64,000 nt of DNA from Janthinobacterium aquaticum (GTDB lineage: Bacteria; Pseudomonadota; Gammaproteobacteria; Burkholderiales; Burkholderiaceae_D). Within the stretch, counting starts at the first letter, position 1. Each line of letters starts with the position of its first letter. The notes under the pieces are model-generated. The model made no database searches, was not told the origin of the DNA, and worked only from the letters and a program-made list of their open reading frames with translations. The translations under genes and the position numbers were made by a program. Of the stretch, positions 58,207 to 64,000 are shown in pieces. The DNA lies in NCBI RefSeq assembly GCF_009208565.1, contig NZ_WFLK01000005.1, positions 1 to 64,000 on the forward strand, in the 5' to 3' direction.

Positions 58207-59430
58207 CTACTCCTTGACCAGCGTAAATTGCACTACATCGGTATTGGCGGCGCGGAACGCCGCTTCGCAATAAGCCAGGTAAAACTCCCAGGTCAGCAGG
58301 AAAGCCGTATCGAAGCCCTGCAAGCCCAGCGCCAGGCGCTGCTGCAAAAAACTGATGCGCCACTGGCGCAGCGTTTCTGCATAGTCCAGGCCGAAACAGA
58401 AGGCGTCTTCCATGCGCAGGCCGTGCTGCGCGGCAGCCTGGCGAAATGCCGAAGGCGACGGCAGCATGCCGCCCGGGAAGATGTACTGCTGGATAAAGTC
58501 GGTGCTCTTGCTGTAGCGCTCGAACAGCTCGTCGGCAATCACGATGGTCTGTATACAAGCGCGTCCACCTTGCCTGAGATTGCGCGCCACGCACTCGAAA
58601 TAGCCCGACCAATAGCTCTGGCCGACCGCCTCGAACATTTCGATCGAGGCGATCGCGTCATACTGGCCGGCGCTGTCGCGGTAGTCGCACAGGCGCAAGT
58701 CGGCTTGCGCCGCCAGGCCAGCGTCCTGCAGGCGCTGGCGCGCGTAGGCCAGCTGTTCGGTCGACAGCGTCAGTCCCGTGACGTAGGCGCCATGTTCGCG
58801 CGCCGCCACCTCGGCAAAGCCACCCCAGCCGCAGCCGATTTCCAGCACCGCCGCGCCCGGCTTCAGCTGCAACTGGCTGGCAATGCGCCGGTATTTGGCC
58901 TGCTGCGCCTGTTCCAGCGTCGCGCCCTCGCTGAACAATGCGCTGGAATAGGTCATCGACGGGTCGAGCCACAGCTGATAAAAGGCGTTGCCGATATCGT
59001 AATGGGCGTGGATGTTTTTCTTGCTGCCGGCACGCGAGTTGCGGTTCAGCAGATGCTTGACGCGGTACAGCAGGCTGCCCCACCAGTTGCCGTAAATGAG
59101 CGACTCGAGCTGCGCGCGGTTGCGTATCATCAATTCAATCAGCCCCGGCAGGTTATCGGTCTGCCAGTCGCCAGCGATATAGCTTTCGGCAAAGCCAATG
59201 TCGCCCGCGCGCAGCACCGCGCTGCACAGGCGCCAGTCATGCAGTTCCAGCGTGATCGGTGTGCTGGCGTCGCCGAACAGCAGCACGCGGCCGTCCGGCA
59301 AATGCAGGCGCAGCGCACCATGCTGCAGTTTCTCCAGCAGCGACAGCAGCATGCGCGCTGCCGCCGGTGCACTTTCCTGGCGGCGCGAAGCGCCCGGCTG
59401 CAAGCGCGTGGGCAGGGAATTGGAACTCAT
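58207..59430 (-). CDS. cyclopropane-fatty-acyl-phospholipid synthase-like methyltransferase
   Basis: The 407-aa protein methylates unsaturated acyl chains of phospholipids with SAM. The SAM motif VLEIGCGWGGFAEVAAREHG lies at about 195-214, after SKKNIHAHYDIGN. Two positions differ from E. coli Cfa: FEHVG is FEAVG, and the LHTI segment whose His binds bicarbonate is IQTI. It may therefore be a methyltransferase of another type (for example the UfaM-like furan-fatty-acid methylase) rather than a ring-forming Cfa; this is inference. It overlaps DUF1365 by 4 bases. Confidence 0.88.
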   Translation of the reverse strand: MSSNSLPTRLQPGASRRQESAPAAARMLLSLLEKLQHGALRLHLPDGRVLLFGDASTPITLELHDWRLCSAVLRAGDIGFAESYIAGDWQTDNLPGLIELMIRNRAQLESLIYGNWWGSLLYRVKHLLNRNSRAGSKKNIHAHYDIGNAFYQLWLDPSMTYSSALFSEGATLEQAQQAKYRRIASQLQLKPGAAVLEIGCGWGGFAEVAAREHGAYVTGLTLSTEQLAYARQRLQDAGLAAQADLRLCDYRDSAGQYDAIASIEMFEAVGQSYWSGYFECVARNLRQGGRACIQTIVIADELFERYSKSTDFIQQYIFPGGMLPSPSAFRQAAAQHGLRMEDAFCFGLDYAETLRQWRISFLQQRLALGLQGFDTAFLLTWEFYLAYCEAAFRAANTDVVQFTLVKE

Positions 59431-60230
59431 CGTGACACCTTTTCTGAGGGAGGCAGCGGTTTATGGAAGAAGGGCACGCGGCGCAGCCACAGGCGCAGAG
59501 CCTGCCAGTGGATGCGCGCCATCACGCCGAAAGTCATCAAGGGATAGCGCAGCAGCGCAGCGGCCAGCAGCCGGTCCTGCAAGGGCAAGGCCACGCCAGC
59601 CAGGCTGGTCTGCAGCAACGTGCCTTCGCTGTCGTCGTAATCGATACGCGCCAGATGTCGCTCGCTGCCATTGCGCTCATCCTTGCTGCGCATGAAGCGA
59701 AAGCGGTAGCCGCCCTCGACCTGGCAAAACGGCGACACATGAAAGATCTTGCGCGCCGTCAACTCACTGCCCCAGACGATGGGCGCACCGTGGTCGAGCA
59801 GGTAAAAATGGCGTTCGCCAAAGGTGTTGCGCACATCGCACAGCACCGCGCGCAAGGCGCCGTCACTGCGGTGGCAGAACCAGAAACTGACGGGATTGAA
59901 CACGTAGCCGAACACGCGCGGCATGGTTTGCAGCCAGATTTCCCCATCGGCATCGTGCACGCCCTGCTCTGCCAGCAAGCCGGTAATCCATTGCAGCAAG
60001 GGGGTGCGGCCATCGCCATGGTCACTGTCGCGAAACGACAGGATATTGCGGCCGTTGCGCGAAATCAGGCGGGCGGCAAAATCGCGCTGCCCCATGCTGC
60101 GCACCGGCAGGCGCAGATAATAGATGCCGTAGCTGAAAGCATGGTGCACCGGACGCAACCGCGCATGGCGTACCTGCCCCAGGCACAGCTGCGGCTGGGC
60201 CAGTGCAACCTGGGTCGGATCACGCGGCAC
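59427..60230 (-). CDS. DUF1365 domain protein
   Basis: The 267-aa protein has conserved segments HARLRPVHHAFSYGIYYLRLP near the N-terminus, NPVSFWFCH in the middle and KIFHVSPF later. No membrane segment is evident. The family recurs beside CFA-like synthases and flavin amine oxidases; its reaction is unknown. GTG 60230 is chosen because GGAG lies seven bases before it and it gives an 11-base overlap with the upstream stop; the frame is open from a TTG at 60248. Confidence 0.86.
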   Translation of the reverse strand: MPRDPTQVALAQPQLCLGQVRHARLRPVHHAFSYGIYYLRLPVRSMGQRDFAARLISRNGRNILSFRDSDHGDGRTPLLQWITGLLAEQGVHDADGEIWLQTMPRVFGYVFNPVSFWFCHRSDGALRAVLCDVRNTFGERHFYLLDHGAPIVWGSELTARKIFHVSPFCQVEGGYRFRFMRSKDERNGSERHLARIDYDDSEGTLLQTSLAGVALPLQDRLLAAALLRYPLMTFGVMARIHWQALRLWLRRVPFFHKPLPPSEKVSR

Positions 60231-61524
60231 GGTCGAGCTCCGCTGCAATGGCGTTGATGGCCGAGGCCACCATCAAGCCCGACTTCAGACCATCTTCATG
60301 AAAGCCGTAGCCGGTCCAGGCGCCGGCAAACCAGGTGTGCTGGCGCCCCTGCAAGCCAGGCAGGCGCTGCTGCGCAGCAATAGCGGCCGCATCGAAAACC
60401 GGATGCGCATAAGAAAATTCGTCGATGATGCTGGCCGGATCGGGCTCGTCGATCGGGTTGAGCGAAACGATTACCGGTGTGGTGAATGGTACCGGCTGCA
60501 GCTGGTTGATCAGATAGTGCACGCAGACCTGCGGCGCTTCGCCGGCAGCGGCGGCGCTGCCCTGGTAATTCCAGGCCGACCATGCACGCCGGCGCGCCGG
60601 CAGGCAGGCAGCATCGGTATGGAGTACAGCGCGATTGGGCTGATAACGCACCGCCTGCAGCACGCTGCGCTCGTCGTCGCGCGCGTCGCCCAGCAGGGCC
60701 AGCGCCTGGTCGCTATGGCAAGCGAGCACCACATGGTCGACATGCTCGACGCCAGCGGCGGTCTGCAGCTCGACCATGCGCGCACCGGCATGGCCCTGGC
60801 GGCGCACGGCCAATACCGGGCAACCAAGGCGCTGCTGCGCGATGCCGGCCAGCAGTTTCTGCACATACACGCGTGAACCGCCGCGCACGGTGCGCCATTG
60901 CGGCCGGTCATTGACCTGCAGCAGACCGTGGTTATGGCAGAAACGGACGAAGGTCGCCAGTGGAAAGGCCAGCATCTGGTTGGCCGGGCAGGACCAGATA
61001 CAGGCGGCCATCGGCAACAGATACCAATGGCGGAATTGCTCGCCATAGCCGTTCGCGTCGAGAAAATCACCGAGCGAGACGGCCGTCGCTTCGCCGGAAA
61101 TGGCCATGGCGCTGGCCTGGCGGTTAAAGCGCACGATATCGCGCAGCATGCGCCAGAACGACGGGCGCAGCAGGTTGCTGCGCTGGGCAAATACGGTGTC
61201 CAGATTCGCGCCAGCCCATTCCAGCACGCGTGCGCCATTGGCCAGCCCCAGCGGCAGTTTCACGGAAAACGACATGTCGCTGTCTGCTGCTTCAACCCCG
61301 AGCTCCTCGAACAGCTGCACCAGATTCGGATAAGTGGCGTGGTTGAACACCAGGAAACCCGTATCGACGCCATGCGTGACGCCGTCCAGCGTAACGTCGA
61401 CCGTATGGCTATGCCCGCCGAAATAATCGCCGGCCTCGTAAAGCGTGACGTCCTGGCCGGCCTGCGCCAGGCGATAGGCGCATGACAATCCGGCAATTCC
61501 TGCTCCTACTACGGCGATCTTCAT
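60220..61524 (-). CDS. FAD-dependent oxidoreductase (amine-oxidase/desaturase-like)
   Basis: The 434-aa flavoprotein has dinucleotide motif VVGAGIAGLSCAYRL at residues 4-18 and the amine-oxidase family C-terminal FAD motif TWFAGAWTGYGFHEDGLKSG (about 400). An FAD-linked desaturase or dehydrogenase acting on membrane lipids fits its neighbours and the Rhodobacter singlet-oxygen cluster, but substrate is not determinable. ATG 61524 gives the normal N-terminus. It is the first gene of the eight-gene operon, divergent from the LitR-type regulator. Confidence 0.89.
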   Translation of the reverse strand: MKIAVVGAGIAGLSCAYRLAQAGQDVTLYEAGDYFGGHSHTVDVTLDGVTHGVDTGFLVFNHATYPNLVQLFEELGVEAADSDMSFSVKLPLGLANGARVLEWAGANLDTVFAQRSNLLRPSFWRMLRDIVRFNRQASAMAISGEATAVSLGDFLDANGYGEQFRHWYLLPMAACIWSCPANQMLAFPLATFVRFCHNHGLLQVNDRPQWRTVRGGSRVYVQKLLAGIAQQRLGCPVLAVRRQGHAGARMVELQTAAGVEHVDHVVLACHSDQALALLGDARDDERSVLQAVRYQPNRAVLHTDAACLPARRRAWSAWNYQGSAAAAGEAPQVCVHYLINQLQPVPFTTPVIVSLNPIDEPDPASIIDEFSYAHPVFDAAAIAAQQRLPGLQGRQHTWFAGAWTGYGFHEDGLKSGLMVASAINAIAAELDRAA

Positions 61525-61540
61525 AAAACACCTGTGTATG

Positions 61541-61555
61541 TTTGTCCTGGACAAA
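61541..61555. promoter_or_regulatory. palindrome TTTGTCC-T-GGACAAA, candidate LitR operator
   Basis: The perfect 7-bp arms with one central base lie just downstream of the predicted operon start (about +6 to +20) and 17 bases before the oxidoreductase ATG. That is a typical site for a repressor of a divergent operon. Confidence 0.5.
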
Positions 61556-61567
61556 AAATGCTGTTGC

Positions 61568-61596
61568 ATAGTCAAACAAATATTGACTCATGTCAA
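61568..61596 (-). promoter_or_regulatory. promoter of the LitR-linked operon
   Basis: On the minus strand: -35 TTGACA (61596-61591), exact 17-base spacer, -10 GACTAT (61573-61568). The -35 lies inside a palindrome TTGAC-TCAT-GTCAA (61583-61596), which may be a second regulator site. A repressor bound there or at 61541-61555 would block initiation. Confidence 0.65.
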
Positions 61597-61722
61597 TGAC
61601 GCACTGTTGAGTTCGGAAACTTATACGCAGAAAGATTGTCGTCGGATTCATGTGTGTGGCCCAAGGCGCAGGAAAGCGTAAAATACCCTCACGTTTGATA
61701 CAGGCCTGCGCAGGCCCCTGAT

Positions 61723-62664
61723 ATGTCTACTGACTTGCAATACACTCAGGCTTTCAGTATCAGCGACGTCGAGCGCGATACCGGACTGGCCAAAGAAACC
61801 CTGCGGGTGTGGGAGCGGCGTTACGCCTTTCCCCAGCCGCAGCGCGACGCCTATGGCGAACGCAGCTACCCTTTTGATCAAGTGCAAAAGCTGCGCATGG
61901 TCAAGCATTTGCTCGACATGGGCTATCGCCCGGGCAAAATCATGCAGCACAGTACTGGCGAACTGCAGCAGATGGCCAACGGCGGCGCGTCGGCGCCACG
62001 CGCCACTGCGCCAGAACTGACAGCCTATCTGGCCATGTGCCGCAGTCACCGCATGGGCGAACTGGGTGAAGCCATGCGCCGTTCGCTGGCCATGCTGGGC
62101 CTGAAAAAATTCACGACAGACCTCGTTGCACCGCTGACCGGCCTGGTCGGCGAAGCCTGGGCCTGCGGCGACCTGGCCGTGTATGAAGAGCATCTGTACA
62201 GTGAAACCTTGCAAACGGTAATGCGCCACGCCATTTTTTCGCTGCCGGAAGCAAGCCGCGCCAGCACGCGCACGCCACGCATCCTGCTGACCACCCTGCC
62301 GCATGAACGCCATGGTCTGGGCCTGCTGATGGCCGAAGCGCTGTGCGTGGCCGGCGGCGCCCACTGCCAGTCGCTGGGTGTGGAAACGCCGCTGGCCGAT
62401 ATTGCCGCTGCGGCGCGCGGCCAGCATGCCGATATCGTGGCGCTGTCGTTTTCCAGCGGCAGCAAGGAAAGGCAGGCGCGCGACAGCCTGCAGCAACTGC
62501 GCGATGCCTTGCCGGCACGTGTGGAAATCTGGGCCGGCGGACGCAGCCCCGTGCTCTACAAACGGCCACCGGCTTTTCTGCAGGTGCTGGACCTGCGCGA
62601 CGTGGAAGGCACGCTGGCCGACTGGCGACGCCGCCATCAGCGCGAGACGGCAGCGCCACATTAA
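61723..62664 (+). CDS. litR: CarH/LitR-type MerR regulator, B12-dependent photoreceptor
   Basis: The 313-aa protein has an N-terminal MerR helix-turn-helix (about 10-80; KETLRVWERRYAFPQP) and a four-helix B12-cap domain with W146, E156 and H157. Their spacing (W, +10 E, +11 H) matches the adenosyl-sensing Wx9EH motif of CarH. A Rossmann cobalamin-binding domain carries E195-x-H197-x-x-G200 (lower axial His), a SxS motif (LSFSSGS) and a GG motif (WAGGRSP). In the dark such proteins bind adenosylcobalamin, form tetramers and repress; light breaks the Co-C bond and releases DNA. It is divergent from the lipid/redox operon. Confidence 0.9.
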   Translation: MSTDLQYTQAFSISDVERDTGLAKETLRVWERRYAFPQPQRDAYGERSYPFDQVQKLRMVKHLLDMGYRPGKIMQHSTGELQQMANGGASAPRATAPELTAYLAMCRSHRMGELGEAMRRSLAMLGLKKFTTDLVAPLTGLVGEAWACGDLAVYEEHLYSETLQTVMRHAIFSLPEASRASTRTPRILLTTLPHERHGLGLLMAEALCVAGGAHCQSLGVETPLADIAAAARGQHADIVALSFSSGSKERQARDSLQQLRDALPARVEIWAGGRSPVLYKRPPAFLQVLDLRDVEGTLADWRRRHQRETAAPH

Positions 62665-62796
62665 CCCACGTCAACGATATCATCGCAATGTTGCCAATCG
62701 AACAGTGCATCATGAAGCGGGCGGCGCGCTCTGGTAGAATAGTTGTTCAGCGTCCGGCGCCGCCGGGCCAAGCGTCAGCACCCGCCCCCACTATCC

Positions 62797-63864
62797 ATGT
62801 TTAGTTTCTTCAAGAAAAAACCTGCTCCTGAAGCCGTGCCCGACAGCGCCCCGCCTGTTGCTGCGCCGCCTGCACTTCCCGTCACGCCTACCACGGAAGC
62901 CCTGAGCGGCGCACCGGCCGCAGTCGTGCCAGCTATCGTGCCGGTTATCGTGGCGATCGAGCCCGAAAAGAAATCGTGGATGACGCGCCTGAAGGCCGGC
63001 CTGTCGAAAACCTCGAACACGCTGTCGGTACTGTTTGTCGGCGCCAAGATCGACGAAGCACTGTATGAAGAGCTCGAAGCGGCGCTGCTGATGTCCGATG
63101 CCGGCATCGACGCCACCGATTACCTGCTGACGGCGCTCAAGAAAAAGGTCAAGGAAGACAAGCTGCTCGACGCCGCCGCCGTCAAGGCCGCCCTGAAAGA
63201 GTTGCTGATCGAGCTGCTCACGCCACTGCAAAAACCGTTCGAGCTGGGCCGCCACAAGCCGCTGGTGATGATGATCTCGGGCGTCAACGGCGCCGGCAAG
63301 ACCACCACCATCGGCAAGCTGGCCAAGCACATGCAATCGAACAACCAGTCGGTGCTGCTTGCGGCCGGCGACACCTTCCGCGCCGCCGCGCGCGAGCAAT
63401 TGATGGTCTGGGGCGAACGCAACAATGTCACCGTGATTTCCCAGGAGTCCGGCGATCCGGCCGCCGTGGCCTACGACTCGGTGCAGTCGGCCAAAGCGCG
63501 CGGCATGGATGTGGTGATGGTCGATACGGCCGGGCGCCTGCCGACCCAGTTGCACCTGATGGAAGAGCTCAAGAAAATCAAGCGCGTGATCGGCAAGGGC
63601 ATGGAAGGCGCGCCGCATGAAACGCTGCTGGTGATCGATGGCAACACGGGCCAGAATGCGCTCACGCAAGTAAAAGCGTTTGACGATGCGCTGCAGCTGA
63701 GCGGCCTGGTGATCACCAAGCTCGACGGCACTGCCAAGGGCGGCGTACTGGCCGCCATTGCGCGCGTGCGCCCGGTGCCAGTGTACTTTATCGGCATCGG
63801 CGAAAAAATCGAGGACTTGCAGCCGTTCGTGGCTGCCGAATTTGTCGAAGCGCTGCTCGGATAA
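62797..63864 (+). CDS. ftsY: signal recognition particle receptor FtsY
   Basis: FtsY is the SRP receptor GTPase for co-translational membrane targeting. ATG 62797 gives 355 aa with a short Pro/Ala-rich acidic N-domain linker, the NG domain's G1 GVNGAGKTTTIGKLA (about 166-180), G2-region DTFRAAAREQL, G3 DTAGRL and G4 TKLDGTAKGG. An extended -10 (TGGTAGAAT) lies about 60 bases upstream. It is followed by ftsE after 6 bases. Confidence 0.97.
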   Translation: MFSFFKKKPAPEAVPDSAPPVAAPPALPVTPTTEALSGAPAAVVPAIVPVIVAIEPEKKSWMTRLKAGLSKTSNTLSVLFVGAKIDEALYEELEAALLMSDAGIDATDYLLTALKKKVKEDKLLDAAAVKAALKELLIELLTPLQKPFELGRHKPLVMMISGVNGAGKTTTIGKLAKHMQSNNQSVLLAAGDTFRAAAREQLMVWGERNNVTVISQESGDPAAVAYDSVQSAKARGMDVVMVDTAGRLPTQLHLMEELKKIKRVIGKGMEGAPHETLLVIDGNTGQNALTQVKAFDDALQLSGLVITKLDGTAKGGVLAAIARVRPVPVYFIGIGEKIEDLQPFVAAEFVEALLG

Positions 63865-63870
63865 GCCTAC

Positions 63871-64000
63871 ATGATTGAATTTCAGCACGTCTCCAAGCAA
63901 TACGCCACCGATGCCGTCGCGCTCAGCGATATCTCGCTCAATATTGCCAGGGGCGAACTGGTGTTCCTGGCTGGCCCATCGGGCGCCGGCAAGTCCACGC
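63871..64000 (+). CDS. ftsE: cell division ATP-binding protein FtsE, 5' part
   Basis: It begins [20 protein letters not shown] and reaches the Walker A loop [10 protein letters not shown] before the window ends, so only about 43 codons are present. Following ftsY, it is the ATPase of the FtsEX divisome ABC complex. The rest and ftsX should lie just downstream. Confidence 0.92.
   Translation, partial: MIEFQHVSKQYATDAVALSDISLNIARGELVFLAGPSGAGKST

Noticed and set aside
60231-60248. TTG 60248 as start of the DUF1365 protein
   Set aside because: GTG 60230 has a well-spaced GGAG, and the extra six residues are not family-like.
61648-62661. 337-codon minus-strand frame opposite litR
   Set aside because: Antisense shadow of a gene with MerR and B12-binding motifs.

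Overview
The window reads as chromosomal DNA of a high-G+C betaproteobacterium, most likely Burkholderiales, family Oxalobacteraceae (Massilia/Janthinobacterium/Duganella type). This rests on gene order (ftsZ ... lpxC-dciA-secA-argJ-DUF815-mutT-yacG-zapD-coaE-pilD-pilC), on the 16S 5' end, and on protein character. It was read by eye, without database searches. Nearly all of it is housekeeping or conserved accessory DNA. No prophage, insertion sequence, integrase or CRISPR array was seen.

Layout. 1-550: 5' end of a 16S rRNA gene on the minus strand, with boxA leader and a strong rRNA promoter. 551-12652 (+): a cobalamin salvage region, cobT-cobS-cobC, then a promoter and cobalamin riboswitch, then btuB-btuC-btuD-cobO-cobU-cbiB-cobD-btuF-cobQ. 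It covers outer-membrane uptake, ABC import, adenosylation, side-chain attachment and nucleotide-loop assembly; no corrin-ring synthesis genes are present. 12649-15455: a lipoprotein and a DHA2 drug exporter. 15555-19430 (+): pilC, pilD, coaE, zapD, yacG. 19581-28135: mutT, DUF815 ATPase, argJ, a lipoprotein hydrolase, secA, dciA and lpxC. 28193-31469: a four-gene block (EamA transporter, XRE regulator, methyltransferase, peroxiredoxin) lying between lpxC and ftsZ.

31642-48956 (-) is a complete division and cell wall (dcw) cluster in transcription order mraZ-rsmH-ftsL-ftsI-murE-murF-mraY-murD-ftsW-murG-murC-ddlB-ftsQ-ftsA-ftsZ. It is preceded by a strong promoter with four 10-bp-phased MraZ-type boxes and ends in a clear terminator. 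Upstream of it lies the RNase P RNA gene, then a ThDP enzyme, a small secreted protein and a major porin with an unusually long upstream region.

54587-61524 (-) is a tightly coupled eight-gene operon (FAD oxidoreductase, DUF1365, CFA-synthase-like methyltransferase, chalcone-isomerase-like protein, MFS_2 transporter, DUF3833, SDR, SnoaL-like) divergent from a MerR regulator. That regulator carries a C-terminal B12-binding domain with the residue signature of the CarH/LitR light sensors. This is the most interesting system in the window: a probable adenosylcobalamin-dependent photoreceptor controlling membrane-lipid and redox genes, in the same 64 kb as the B12 salvage genes. The window ends with ftsY and the start of ftsE.

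Three palindromic REP-like elements (19432, 27095, 30871) all sit between convergent gene pairs, within a few bases of stop codons. One supplies the last codons and stop of dciA.
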